From NCBI GenBank assembly GCA_030063045.1, contig JAQSEB010000053.1:186001-250000 (forward strand): 64,000 nucleotides of DNA, read 5' to 3'. A program made the position numbers and the translations under genes. The notes beneath the pieces are model-generated. The model had not been told where the DNA came from, ran no database searches, and worked only from the letters and a program-made list of their open reading frames with translations. The DNA comes from Pratylenchus scribneri. Taxonomy: Eukaryota; Nematoda; Chromadorea; Rhabditida; Pratylenchidae. The number at the start of each line of letters is the position of its first letter. Within the stretch, counting starts at the first letter, position 1. Below are positions 48,429 to 60,700 of this stretch, piece after piece.

Positions 48429-51400
48429 ATGGCAAATTTATCGGCTGAACAATTCCAACAATTATTGGCGGCAATTACAAAGAATTTGGCTCCAGCTCAA
48501 AATATTGGAACTAATGACGCGGCTCTCGCTGCATCACTCAGTTTGAGGATCAATACTTTCAATTATGATCCGGAAGCTGGCTCAACATTTGAAAAATGGC
48601 ACCAAAGATTTGGCAACCACATTGAAGTGGATGGTGATCAATTGGAAGAGTCAGCCAGAGTTCGATTATTGATCGGCAAACTCGGGGACTCAGAATATGC
48701 CAAATTCGCTGATAGCATTCTGCCAACAAAGCCCGATGAATTGGAATATAAAGATGCCATCACAAAGCTTAAGGCTTTGTTCGCCGATGATCGATCGCTG
48801 TTTGTCCGAAGGTTTGAATGTTTTAAAATCAAACAGCTGGCAGGAGAAGATATTGCCACATTCATTTCCAAAGTAAATGCGGCCTGTGAAAATGCAAATT
48901 TAACATTGACAAAAGAAACATTGAAGTGTATGATAATGGTGGTTGGCTTGAGAGATGAACACCATGATTTACGTCAAAAATGCTTACAATTATTGGAAGA
49001 AGCAAACAAGAAAGGCGAAGAGCTGAAATTGGAAAAGCTAGGTGAAGAATGCCGAGCATTTCAGCTATTGCGGGATAGTGCAAAATCCCTGTCATCAAGC
49101 CACCACCCATCAGTCAATGCCATTCACAATAAACCGCAACAATACAAAGAAAGGTTCAAAGGCAAGATAAAACCCAAAGAAGGGAAGGCCGAGAACAAAA
49201 ATGAGAAGAATACAAAAGCATCTTGTTTTGCATGTGGAAAGCCTGGCCATTGGCGCCAGCAGTGCAAATTCAAAGATGCGACGTGCAATTGTTGTGGCAA
49301 GAAAGGTCATATTGCAACTATTTGTCGCCAGAGAACTCAGAAAACTGGGACAAATGAAGTGCAAGTTGGTTCAATTGAAGTGAATATGGCCGCCAATAAT
49401 GCAGAATATTATGGATGGTTTATTGTGCCAGTCAAAATAAATGGAAAGAATTTTGATATGAAATTGGACACCGGTTCCCAAATTGCAATTCTCACTTTAG
49501 CCACATGGGCAAAACTTGGAAAGCCTAAATTGGTGAAGTCAGAAATCAAGGCTAGTAATTGCAATGGAATTCAATTCAATATTATGGGAAAAATTGAATG
49601 TTTGGTCAATTTCAATGGAACGGAAAAGAAATTGATTGGATATGTGACAAATCAAGTGGCGCACGATTTACTTGGCATTCCTTGGATTGTGAATTTGAAT
49701 ATTCTTCCAAAGGAAATTTTGGCCTTATTATGCTCACCAGAAAATCCAATCATTTCGACAATTCAAAAATCATTCAACTATGAAAAATTGGCATATGAAG
49801 ATGCAAAATCATTGGCATCAGCTCTTGAACAAAAATTTCCTGAAGTTTTTAGCCCTGGTCTGGGTGTATGCACCAAAATGAAGGCACATTTGCACTTGAA
49901 AGAAGATGCAAGGCCAATATTTTGCAAGGCTCGACCGGTCCCATTCAGCGCAAAGGAAACAGTGGAGGCTGAATTGAAGAGACTCGTGTCAATTGGTGCT
50001 ATCAAACCAGTACAATTCAGCAAATGGGCCGCGCCTATTCTCAGTGTTCAAAAGAAAAATGGCAAAACACGGGTCTGCATGGATTTTTCAACTGGATTGA
50101 ATAATGCCATCGAACTCAATCGCCACCCATTGCCAAGACCAGATGAGATTTTCCATAAATTGAACGGCGCAAAGGTCATTTCTCAAATTGACTTGCGTGA
50201 TGCTTATTTACAAATTGAATTGGATGAACAATCAAAGCAGTTATGTGGAATAAATACACATTTGGGGCTATTCCAATGCGAGAGGCTGCCATTTGGTGTA
50301 AAATCCGCACCGAGCATTTTCCAAGAATTAATGGATCAATTAACATCCGGAATTGATGGCGCAGGATCTTATTTGGATGATCTTTATATCGGAAGCGCCA
50401 ATACAAATGAACATAAGAAGACCCTATTCAAATTGTTCGAAAGGATCAATGAATATGGGCTGAAAATTCAATTGGAAAAATGCCATTTTATGCAAAAAGA
50501 AGTTCATTTATTGGGACATATTGTTGATTCAAAAGGCATTCGACCAGATCCAGCGCGATCAGAGGCAATCAAGAAAATGCCAGCGCCCACGGATGTGTCG
50601 ACTTTGCGATCCTTTCTCGGTGCATTGAATTATTATGGAAGATTCATCAAGCAAATGAGAGAATTGCGTGCACCATTGGATGAATTATTGAGAAAAGATG
50701 TGAAATTTGAATGGACAGAACGGCAGCAAAAGGCATTCGAGAAAGCCAAAGAAATTTTGCAGTCAGAATTGATGCTTACGCACTATGATCCGAAATTGCC
50801 AATCATAGTGGCGGCCGATGCTTCCAAAGATGGAATCGGAGCGATCATCAGTCATTTGTTTCCAGACAAAACTGAGAAGGTCATTGAGCATGCATCAATC
50901 ACATTTTCACCGGCCCAACGAAATTATAGTCAAATTGAAAAAGAAGCGCTTGGTCTAGTTTTTGCCGTCAAGAAATTTCACAAAATGATATTTGGTCGCC
51001 AATTTACGCTTCAAACAGACCATAAACCATTATTGGCAATATTTGGCTCCAAAAATGGCATTCCAATTTATGCAGCAAGCAGACTGCAGAGATGGGCAAT
51101 TATTCTATCAAATTACGACTTTAAAATTGAATACGTCAATACAAACTCATTTGGAAAAGTTGATGTCCTTTCGCGGCTAATTGCAAATTATCCAAAGCCG
51201 GAAGAGGAAGTTTTGATTGCCAATATTTGCACGGAAACGGAGAAATTCATTGAAGAATTTTTTGTTTCATCAATCGAGGCATTACCAATTACAGTGAAGG
51301 AAATTGCCGAAGAAACACAAAAGGATGAAATTTTACAAAAATTGGCAAAGTTTTGCAATGTTGGTTGGCCAAACAAATGTGAAGACCATGAAATGGGTCC

Positions 51401-52583
51401 ATATTTTCCAAAAAGAAACGACATCAATGAAATTAATGGATGTTTCGTTTATGGCCACCGAACAATTATTCCAGAAGTACTTCGCTCAAAAGTTCTCAAG
51501 GCAATGCATTTGGCTCATCCAGGAATTGTGAAGATGAAAGCCATTGCAAGAGAACATGTTTATTGGCCAAAAATCGATTCGGATATTGAAAATTTGGTCC
51601 GAACATGCACTCAATGTCAAGAAGCGGCAAAATCGCCTATAAAAACCACATTGAAACCATGGCCATTGACTGGTGAAGTCTATGAGCGAGTGCATATTGA
51701 TTTTGCGGGACCATGCAAAGACGGAAATACATATTTATTGGTCACCGATGCATTTTCAAAATGGCCAGATGTGTTCAGAATGAAAACAATTTCGGCAAAG
51801 GACACTGTGGATACAATGCGTATATTGGTCAATCGATATGGCATTCCAAAAGAAATAGTTTCGGACAATGGAACGCAGCTGAAATCAAAAGAATTCAGAG
51901 ATTTCTGCAGTGAATTTGGCATAAAACACACATTTACGCCACCGTTCCACCCTCAATCGAATGGTCAAATCGAACGATTCGTCGATACATTTAAAAGGGC
52001 CATGCAAAAATGCAAAGAAGAAGGTCCAAAATGGGCAGAGAAAATGCTTCTGGCCTATCGGACTACACCGCATTCGGCATTGGATGGACATTCACCGGAT
52101 CAATTATTCCTTGGTCGGCGAATTCGCACAAAATTGTCATTGCTTCATCCAATTTCCAACAATAAAAATGAATGCGTTATTAAAAATGATCGACAGAAGT
52201 ACACCAATAAAATGGCACAACAATTTGATGTGAAAAATGGAGCAAAATTGGTCGAATTTACTCCAGGAGAAAGCATATTTTTGCTAAATTATCGTTTTGG
52301 AAAAACTCAATGGATTCCAGGGACAATATTGGAACGAGTCGGACATTCACCAACTTATAGAGTTGAGGTTCCAATGCTGAAAAGAACAGTTCATCGGCAT
52401 GCAAATCAAATGCGCCGACGTTTACCAATGGAATTTGCCGAAAATCGGGAAGAAACGACCCAGGAAAATCCATTGAATCCTCCACAGAATTGTTCTCCTC
52501 ATCGACGTTATCCAATTCGCCATCGAACAAAAACAAAAGTGCTCCAAATTGATCCATCGAAAGGCCGATATGAAGAACAATAG
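48429..52583 (+). CDS. Gag-pol polyprotein of the LTR retrotransposon (1384 aa)
   Basis: One frame, ATG at 48429, stop TAG at 52581. The gag part has two CCHC zinc knuckles at residues 266-279 and 286-299. The aspartic protease motif DTGS is at 347-350. Reverse transcriptase follows, with LPFGVKSAPSIFQ and the catalytic YLDD at 648-651. RNase H starts with an Asp at 797 (ADASKDGIGA). The integrase zinc motif uses His1027, His1030, Cys1060 and Cys1063; its catalytic triad is Asp1091, Asp1146 and Glu1182 (DD35E). A GPY/F-like stretch (WIPGTILERVG) lies near the C-terminus; no chromodomain is seen. All catalytic residues are present. Gag and pol are fused without a frameshift, so the Gag:Pol ratio would have to be set after translation. 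Lineage within Ty3/gypsy is not determined. Confidence 0.97.
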   Translation: MANLSAEQFQQLLAAITKNLAPAQNIGTNDAALAASLSLRINTFNYDPEAGSTFEKWHQRFGNHIEVDGDQLEESARVRLLIGKLGDSEYAKFADSILPTKPDELEYKDAITKLKALFADDRSLFVRRFECFKIKQLAGEDIATFISKVNAACENANLTLTKETLKCMIMVVGLRDEHHDLRQKCLQLLEEANKKGEELKLEKLGEECRAFQLLRDSAKSLSSSHHPSVNAIHNKPQQYKERFKGKIKPKEGKAENKNEKNTKASCFACGKPGHWRQQCKFKDATCNCCGKKGHIATICRQRTQKTGTNEVQVGSIEVNMAANNAEYYGWFIVPVKINGKNFDMKLDTGSQIAILTLATWAKLGKPKLVKSEIKASNCNGIQFNIMGKIECLVNFNGTEKKLIGYVTNQVAHDLLGIPWIVNLNILPKEILALLCSPENPIISTIQKSFNYEKLAYEDAKSLASALEQKFPEVFSPGLGVCTKMKAHLHLKEDARPIFCKARPVPFSAKETVEAELKRLVSIGAIKPVQFSKWAAPILSVQKKNGKTRVCMDFSTGLNNAIELNRHPLPRPDEIFHKLNGAKVISQIDLRDAYLQIELDEQSKQLCGINTHLGLFQCERLPFGVKSAPSIFQELMDQLTSGIDGAGSYLDDLYIGSANTNEHKKTLFKLFERINEYGLKIQLEKCHFMQKEVHLLGHIVDSKGIRPDPARSEAIKKMPAPTDVSTLRSFLGALNYYGRFIKQMRELRAPLDELLRKDVKFEWTERQQKAFEKAKEILQSELMLTHYDPKLPIIVAADASKDGIGAIISHLFPDKTEKVIEHASITFSPAQRNYSQIEKEALGLVFAVKKFHKMIFGRQFTLQTDHKPLLAIFGSKNGIPIYAASRLQRWAIILSNYDFKIEYVNTNSFGKVDVLSRLIANYPKPEEEVLIANICTETEKFIEEFFVSSIEALPITVKEIAEETQKDEILQKLAKFCNVGWPNKCEDHEMGPYFPKRNDINEINGCFVYGHRTIIPEVLRSKVLKAMHLAHPGIVKMKAIAREHVYWPKIDSDIENLVRTCTQCQEAAKSPIKTTLKPWPLTGEVYERVHIDFAGPCKDGNTYLLVTDAFSKWPDVFRMKTISAKDTVDTMRILVNRYGIPKEIVSDNGTQLKSKEFRDFCSEFGIKHTFTPPFHPQSNGQIERFVDTFKRAMQKCKEEGPKWAEKMLLAYRTTPHSALDGHSPDQLFLGRRIRTKLSLLHPISNNKNECVIKNDRQKYTNKMAQQFDVKNGAKLVEFTPGESIFLLNYRFGKTQWIPGTILERVGHSPTYRVEVPMLKRTVHRHANQMRRRLPMEFAENREETTQENPLNPPQNCSPHRRYPIRHRTKTKVLQIDPSKGRYEEQ

Positions 52584-52599
52584 AGGGATTAAAGAATTT

Positions 52600-52610
52600 A
52601 AAGGGGGAGA
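52600..52610 (+). other. Polypurine tract
   Basis: AAAGGGGGAGA directly abuts the 3' LTR and would prime plus-strand DNA synthesis. Confidence 0.85.
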
Positions 52611-52876
52611 TGTTGGGAATGGACCTTTCACATTACCATTTCTATTGATTTAAATTTATTTTGTCATTTTGCCAATCCTCTCTAAATTCTCTTTCTCTGT
52701 CCCTTTTCGCAAGCACAATTCGATGTCCAGCCAAATCCCCAAATCATTCATACGAATTGTAAAATTCCCAATTTTTTATTCGACTTGACTTTATTATTTA
52801 TTTGATTCGCATTTTAAATTAAATTGAATAAAACATTTTATTATTATTTCTTGATTGTTGTTTAAAATACACAACA
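52611..52876 (+). repeat. 3' LTR
   Basis: 266 bp, same sequence as the 5' LTR in my reading, followed by the second AAAAT target copy. Confidence 0.96.
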
Positions 52877-52881
52877 AAAAT

Positions 52882-55800
52882 TGTCCAAAATTTTGCATTA
52901 CCTATTGGAGGATGAATTGGCCCATGGGCAAAATGGATTGATATTCTTTAGAGATGGATTCACGGCAGAACAATATGAAGTGGAAATTCAAAGAAGGGTG
53001 GAAAATTTTATTCAAATGGAAATGCGCATTGGCCGGGCATTTGGTAATTTTTATTATTTAAACTTGTAAAATTAAATTGAATTGTATTTTTGTGGTTTAA
53101 TTATTTTTTATTATTATGAAGTATGAGGATTCTTTATCACAGCCATTTTTAATCATAATTCTTAAGGAATAACCAATTATCATGAAGGCGATATGAGATT
53201 TTAAAGCACAAAAAATCCTCTAAAAATTTAATTTTTGAAAAAAATTTAAAACTATCTTTCTCGTTTCCTGAATTTATTAAACTCAAAGGAATGTAACATA
53301 TCTAAAGCAATATATCATAAAATTTATAATAACTAAATTATAAAGAAAACAGGACTTTTGAAATATTGCTTTTCACAAAAAGCAAATAACAATGCTTTAT
53401 AGCTTATTATAAAATTGTATATTTTTTCCTAAATTTTCTCTTTTCCATAATCTTTTCCCTTATGAATAGAGCATTACCAAGGCAATGATTTGAATCGTTT
53501 TGCTAATTTCACTCGTCCCGAAAAATATTTATCAATCGACGAATTAATCAACAAATTTTCACCCAAAATTGATTGGCTCGCAATTTTACGACATTTTCCT
53601 CAAAGTTTTTCGGATGGACTGGACCATCAGCAGAGTGAAATGCTCATTCTTGGCCATGATTTATTGTTGGAATATGCCAAAATTATTGAAAAAACACAAA
53701 AGGAGGAACCACAAATGTTGTCCGACTATTTGGATTGGCATTTAATTTGGCGACTTCTTTTCGAATTGGATGCAAGATTTGGCCAATTTTTGGACCCATG
53801 GAGGAAGGATGAACTGAATTGTGTGCGAAATTTTGTACGCATTTATTTCAAGCATTGGCTGGATCGACTTTATGTGGAAAATGTTTTTGACAAATCAAAA
53901 ATTGATGGAAATAAACGAATTTTAAGGTTGGATAGCGTTGAAATTATTTTTGAATTGTTAATCAGTTTTCTATTCAGTATAGAAAGAAAGATTCAGTATC
54001 AACTTTCAGTATATCGCCATATTTGTAGATTTAGATCAAGGCTTTGGTCCATAATTCAACAAGAAACAATCAATTTTGGAAGTTGAAATGCCATTGGAAA
54101 ACCCTAAATTCCTATTCAATATTTTTTTAAAATTTTATAAAATTTCTCTTTTAAAAATTATAATTATAACTCTTTAAATCTAATAATAAACAATAATTTT
54201 GGAGAAAAATTCTCTTATTTTACAAATTTTTAAATTTTTAGAAAATTACAAAAATATGATTTCCTAGATATGTCATTTTTTAGATTGGTTGAATTCTTGT
54301 TTAACTAGGGCCAAAATAATTCAAGTTTGGAAATTGCCGTAATAAAAATATATCCTGTTAATCAGTAAGCAAAAATGGCAATAAGAATTTTATCCCTTTT
54401 TAATTGTTTAAGAATTAGATTTGTTTTTGATTATATTCTGAAATTAAACAGTGAAAAAATTAATAATATTATTAAAATTAAGTTAAAATGAATTTAATTA
54501 AAATAAAAGAAAGCTAAATAATTTAAATATAAAATAGAAAAAATATTATTAATAATATTATATGATTTGAAAATTTTTCAATTTATTAGAATAATAAATA
54601 TGAATAAAAATTTTTTGTTTTTTAGCTATTTGACTCACGCATTTGCTTCATTATTGGATGAGGCAAAATGGATGGACCCAGCATCCAAGGAAAAGGCCAA
54701 ACAAAAATTGGACCAACTCAAAAATAATATTGGCTATTTTCGTCCGCTTGAAGATGACCAATTATTGGAAAAACTTTATGGCAATTTTGACATCAAAGAG
54801 GGAATGCCATGGGCCCAAATGTTGGGCCATGTTCATCGACAATTTTATCTTTGGCCAACACTGGATTATCAGGTAAAAAATTACATAGATTTATTTATTT
54901 TTGATCGTTGATTAGGCCTCATTTTGGGTTGATGGCTTCTACAAATGGGTCTACAATTCGTTGGCCATTTATGGTGGCATCATCCATTCGCCTTGGTATG
55001 ATCCACATTTTCCGTCGGTGATGAACTTTGGCGCAATGGGGACTTTCATGGGCCATGAAATTACACATGGATTTGGTTAGGATTAGCAGAATTTTAAACA
55101 AATTATTTTTTATGAAAATTCTTTTTAATTTTTGAGATTTTTATTTCTTTTTATTTTGAAAAAATTTCTTTAAATAAAATTTTTGCTTGTATAAAATTTG
55201 GTTAGTGAGGCAAAATGGCAAAAAGCTTAAACTCTTCTAAACTTTTTTTGTATTGCTTATGAAGTGTAAAATTTTCAATAAATTATAAAGTTTTCAAAAA
55301 TATGATTTGAGAATAATAAAAGGTGATAGGCATTTTTTTGATTACAAAAAAAAATAATTATTAATGAAATCTATTTAAATTCTTTCTATTTTACCTCAAA
55401 ATAATAAGAAAAAAAAACTAATTTTGAAAAATAATTTTTAAATTATAAACTATTCTCTTTAATCAAAAAATTTTAGTTTGTATAGGATCAAGCTAGAAGA
55501 TGTTGGTTTAAAATTAGGAATTAAAAAATATTCTATTATTTTATCGCCATATTTTATGGCCTAAAAAATTCCAATTTTTCTATATAAAAATTTACTAAAT
55601 TTTTGTCTATAATTTTGCGAATTTTCAGATAGTGCTGGCCGATATTTTGATGGACAAGGAAACAAATTGAAGCTAAAAGATTTAAATGAGGAAACAATGG
55701 AAAGAATGGAACAAGCAATGGAATGCTTTGTTAGACAATATGGCCAATATGAAGTCAATTACTGAATTATTTTTGAATAAAATTTTTAATTTTTTCATAG

Positions 55801-56882
55801 GGCGAAAGACCTCGTCCAAATGCGCGATTCACTCTGGCCGAGAACATTGCCGACAATGGTGCAATTCGGGCATCGCATCGGGCGTGGATGGCATTCAAGG
55901 CGGAAAATTCGGTGGATGAATGGCAACAAAAACCACCGGCGGTTGGGTTGGAACAATTCACCGATGAACAATTGTTCTTCGTTTCGAGCGCATTTGTAAG
56001 TATTCTCAAATAAAATTGTGAGACATTTTTATGGAGAAGTGGAAATTAGAATTTCTTATGACGGAGATAATGAATATCTGAAAATAAAACAATTAAATTT
56101 TGAATTTTGATTTAATCCAAATAGAAGAAATTGAAGCTCAGATAAATGTAATTATTTTAAGGATTTTAAATTAGATTATAATAAAGCAATAATTTCGAAA
56201 AAAAATTCTTTTATTGACTATGAAGAAACCTTAAATCCAAAAATTACAATTATCCACGATATAATGGAGCAGAATAATTTATCATCGCCCAAATGGTCGC
56301 CTTTTATAATAATTCATTAAATTAATGGTAAACAATTTTGATGATTTTACTGTAACCTTAAACTCTTGGTTATCTAATAATATTAATTTTATTTAAAGTT
56401 TTTGATTGATTGAATTATGCCATGCCAATAATTTTAGATGCATTTTAAAATTCAATAAGCGAATTTTTTAATAGTTTTTCGTTCATAACATTAGCATTTT
56501 TGTAACAAATTTAAATAAAATTTATATCATTAGATAGCCAATAATCTGCCCTTTATTTTGATAATCAAAAATCATCAAATTTGTTATCTGCTGATGAGTC
56601 TTTTTTATAAAATTGTGGCAAATTTGGGCATATCTTTTCTCACAAGTCCCAAATTAATAACAATTATTTTTAATTAAATTATTTTGCGCTCCCTAGATAT
56701 ATTGTACATCATTTCCGGAGCAAAAGGACGTGAACAGATACGCATGGAATGACAATCATGGATTCCCACAGGCCAGAGTGAATATTCCGCTTCGCAATTT
56801 TGATGCATTCTCCAACGCTTTTCAATGCCCGATTGGATCAAAAATGAATCCGAAAGAAGCTGAAAAATGTCAACTTTGGTAG
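52882..56882 (+). CDS. 3' part of the M13 peptidase gene, downstream of the insertion
   Basis: Seven exon pieces (52882-53043, 53470-53926, 54626-54872, 54916-55075, 55629-55753, 55801-55995, 56697-56882) stay open and in phase, encoding about 540 residues. They include the substrate-side motif VDGFY (usually V-N-A-F-Y, so two positions differ), HEITHGFG, the Glu/Asp of ENIADN, and the closing ...CQLW. No lesion is visible in this half, in contrast to the 5' part. Smallest intron 47 bp (55754-55800). This retained openness suggests the insertion is recent. Confidence 0.85.
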
Positions 56883-57748
56883 CCAACCAGAAATTTTAAT
56901 TCTCATAATTTTTTTTAATATAAATTAAAAATAGATTAAATGTTTTGATTAATCATTTAAATTAAATGCAAATATTTTTTCGCGTTAAATACGTCCATGA
57001 AATTCTCCATAATTTCTTATCATTTTTTTTCGTTTATAATTTTATTTTTATGACCCATACAAACACATATTTGATATTTGTTGGGGTTTTATTGGTGGTT
57101 TTTCCCATAAATTTTTCATGTCTTCTTTGCCTCCATCTTGGATGACATTGCTCTGAACTGTGCACACATTTCGTACTCATTTTTGAAATGAATTAAAGGA
57201 TTGTGAAGATATTCGCAATTCTATTTCCGCATATAAAAATTTGCTTTTAACAAATATTTTTAGCAAACAATATTCAATTTTATTTTTATGGCTATTTATT
57301 TCATTTTAGTGCATTTTACCATTTTTTAATAACAATTTGAATAAATTAATCATGCCCAGAATTTATCCCTTCTCATTGTTATTGGGAATTAAACAACTGT
57401 TCCACTCTGCTGGACCCAAATAGCTTCTCCGGATAATAAAAATAATAAAACCAATCCCAATTTCCCATTCAGTATTCTTTGGCCCCGATCAGGCCCTGTT
57501 TCAATTTTTCCACTTTTATCTTTGAAATTTTTATTTTTAACTTTGAGATTTTCTGTTTCAATTGGCATTTTCAAGCTAAAAGTTCAATTCAAAGTTAAAA
57601 AAATTTTCAAATTTTATGTGATTGCTATAATGCCTTCAAATGCGCTACCCATCAAGTTCTCTCTCTCCCTCAATAATACTCATAAAATTAATAATTTGAG
57701 AAAATTTTCAATAATTTGGCTATAATTTTTGGCTAGTACTCAAATATA
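56883..57748. other. Intergenic stretch between M13 and SLC17-type genes
   Basis: AT-rich, no repeat or exon recognised. The two genes are head-to-tail. Confidence 0.5.
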
Positions 57749-60700
57749 ATGGTCCAACTTCGGCATCTAATTTTTTTGGTCTCCATGATTTGCTTGACGC
57801 TCATCTTCGCCAACAGTCTTTTACTCAATTTCACCATTATTTGCATGGAACCAAAGGGTAAGAAATTTATGATCAATAATAAATGATAAAATGCTAGAGA
57901 GAAATAAAATTTTTTGGAATTTTTGTTTAATTAAAATTTACAAACTTTCTTTTTTCTTTTTTCCTTTTTGAAGATTAAATTAATCCAAAATAATACGTAA
58001 ATCTTTCCGGAAAAAAAATTAATGGAGTGAAAGGTGAAACATAAATCTTTAGGGAAAACACAAATTTAACCGGAATGAAATACAATTCTTTCCGGAAAAC
58101 ACAAATCTAACCGGAATGAAATACAATTCTTTTTGGAAAACACAAATCTAATCGGAATGAAATACAATTCTTTCCGGAAAACACAAATCTAACCGGAATG
58201 AAATATAATTCTTTCCGGAAAACACAAATCTAACCGGAATGAAATATAATTCTTTCCGGAAAACACAAATCTAACCGGAATGAAATACAGTTCTTTCTGG
58301 AAAACACAAGTCTAACTGGAATGAAATACAATTCTTTCCGGAAAACACAAATCTAATCGGAATGAAACGCAATTCTTTCCGGAAAACACAATATAACCAA
58401 AATGAAATACAATTCTTTCCGGAAAACACAAATCTAACCGGAATGAAATACAATTCTTTCCGGAAAACACAAATCTAACCGGAATGAATACAATTCTTTC
58501 CGGAAAACACAAATCTAACCGGAATGAATACAATTCTTTCCGGAAAACACAAATCTAACCGGAATGAAATACAATTCTTTCCGGAAAACACAAATCTAAC
58601 CGGAATGAAATACAATTCTTTCCGGAAAACACAAGTCTAACAGGAATGAAATATAATTCTTTCCGGAAAACACAAATCTAATCGGAATGAAATACAGTTC
58701 CTTCTGGAAAAAACTAATCCAATCAGAATGTTACACAATTATTTCCAATAAAATTATATTAGAACTTTTTAAATTATATTTCCTAAAATTCAGATTCCAA
58801 CATCCAGAACAATGATTCATCATCATCAATGTTTTCGCCGATGCAGAGATCAGCATTGTTCTCGGCCACAGCAATTGGTGCCATTGTAGGCGGTATCCCA
58901 ATCAATCGGCTGATTGGCCGCTTCACCCTTCGGTGAGTTTAATTTTGATCCCTTGAATTATAGGAACAAAAAATTAATTTACCAAATATTTATTTTTAAA
59001 GGATTCTTAAATTCCTAATTTTTCCATAGGCGAACCATCACTGGTTATGGCCTTTTATCAGCCGTATCCACATTGGCCACTCCATTTCTTCATTATCTTT
59101 TTGGATTTCCCGCACTTTTGGTGACTCGAATATTACAGGTAAATTTTATTTTAATTTTTCATTTAATTACTCCCGATATGGGAGAAAAGCCTCAGTTTTG
59201 CTACTGAGTTTTTATGTATTTTAGTGATTTTATTTTATGACAATTTCTTGAGATTGCTTTTGTATAAGTATATTCTTCTAGTATTTCTTCTAAAAATTAG
59301 AATAACAAATTTTCCCTTAAATAATATTGTCACTTGCGCATTTTTTAAAGGGTACCGCATTTCTGGCAGAATATGTGACCAACAGTATGGTGACCCGAAA
59401 ATGGGCTACACTGAGTTCGGCTGGCACATTTTTGATGCTCATTTCCTCGCATTTTCAAGTATCATTATTCTAATAAATTACACTAATCCCAAAATTAATT
59501 TACAGCTTGGCCCACTGTTAACAATGCCAGCAGCCGGCCTTTTTTGTGAATCCAATTGGGGCTGGCAGGGAATTTATTATGTGCAAGGTGGATTGACCTT
59601 GGCATTTTTTGCTCTTTTTTATGTAATATTTCGTGACACTCCCACTGAACATCCGTAAGCATTTTTAGCCATATTATTAAAAATAAATATTTTCTTCGAA
59701 ATTTTTTTCAATTTGCCCATAAAAATTAAATTCAAAATAAAAAAAAATTTTAAATAGGAAAAAATAACCTCAAGCTGATAATTTTCACTTATTTTTGAAA
59801 AAATTTATTTAAAAATATTACTATTATTAAATCAACTTAAAAAAAGTTGGATATTAATAATTTAGATTTAGATATAAATAATTATCATAAATTAATTAAA
59901 TCAATAATTAATAAGAAGAAATAGAATATTATAAAAATAAATAATAATTTTATCAAATTTATGGCCAAAAATAGGCCACATCATAAATTATGTTAAAAAG
60001 TTATTAAAAATTCTTTTTGGAGCAATTCCTTCTAATTTAAAAAATTCTGCAAAAATAACCATTGATATTTATCATAGATGGATATCACATCAAGAATTGG
60101 CCCAAATCCAATGTGGAAAGAGAATTTCACTTGTCACTTGCAAAGAGGATGGCACCATTCAACCCAGAAATGTTCCCTATAAGGCCATTCTCAGTGATTG
60201 GGCTGTCTGGCTTCTGCTTTTGGCTTTTTTCAGCGATGAAGTCGGCTTTCAAATTTACACCCAACTTGGGCCATACTATTTGAATAAGGCAAGGAATATT
60301 TTTATTCAATTATTATTAATAAAAATTTCAATTTAGAAATCAAATCATTTTTTCAAGTAAATATTAACTAAAAATTTAGCAAATTTTCTACCAATTTATA
60401 GCTCTGATTTAGTTGAAATAATTATAATATAGAATTTGTGGTTTTGTTTGGAAAATAAAAAATTTATTAATAAAAAAGAGACAAAATTTATCAAAATTGG
60501 GCAATTTTGGTTTTCTGGTCATAATCATTTTGGCCAATTTGAAATTTATCAATCATTTTGAAATGAAAATACCCTATGGAAACAAATAAATCCATTGAAT
60601 TAAAAGTTTTATTAATTCCCTGAAAAATTAAAGAAATATTGATCAGTGCCGATAACATCGATCAGATCCAGATTAAAGTCTTAAAATTTATAATTTTTAT

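Larger units (their letters stand above)
47892..52876 (+). mobile_element. Complete Ty3/gypsy-type LTR retrotransposon
   Basis: The LTRs are 47892-48157 and 52611-52876 (266 bp each), begin TGTTG and end CAACA, and I read them as identical base for base. A 5-bp target duplication AAAAT flanks the element (47887-47891 and 52877-52881). A PBS follows the 5' LTR by five bases, a purine tract precedes the 3' LTR, and one unbroken frame encodes gag-pol in the order protease, RT, RNase H, integrase, diagnostic of the Ty3/gypsy (Metaviridae) type. There is no envelope-like frame. It is inserted in an M13 coding exon in the same orientation as the gene. Identical LTRs and an open frame mean a very young, possibly still active copy. 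Confidence 0.97.
45997..56882 (+). pseudogene. M13 (neprilysin-family) zinc metallopeptidase gene, split by an LTR retrotransposon
   Basis: M13 enzymes are type II membrane ectopeptidases. Exons: 45997-46171, 46370-46555, 46988-47271 (see below), 47805-47891 plus 52882-53043 (one exon, interrupted), 53470-53926, 54626-54872, 54916-55075, 55629-55753, 55801-55995, 56697-56882. Exon 1 encodes a short cytoplasmic tail and one TM helix; exon 2 the CTSLNC...DPCDDFYKFVC start of the ectodomain. The zinc site HEITH (55054-55068) and ENIAD (Glu at 55840) are intact, as are the C-terminal His/Arg region and terminal Trp. Breaks: the 4985-bp element at 47892-52876 inside exon 4 (frame is continuous across it if one target copy is dropped), and probably an in-frame TAG at 47272. 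After that TAG the frame reads on into IYLISQG, a typical M13 stretch, but no clean donor follows. Alternatively AAAA|GTCGGC is the true donor. Full length would be about 750 aa. Nonfunctional in this haplotype unless the element is absent elsewhere. Confidence 0.88.

Noticed and set aside
48638..52631. Many antisense and alternate frames under gag-pol
   Set aside because: Shadows of the 1384-codon frame, which alone shows catalytic motifs in order.
58271..58533. Repetitive minus-strand frames (SGKNCISF repeats)
   Set aside because: Produced by the 41-bp minisatellite inside an intron of a gene on the other strand.
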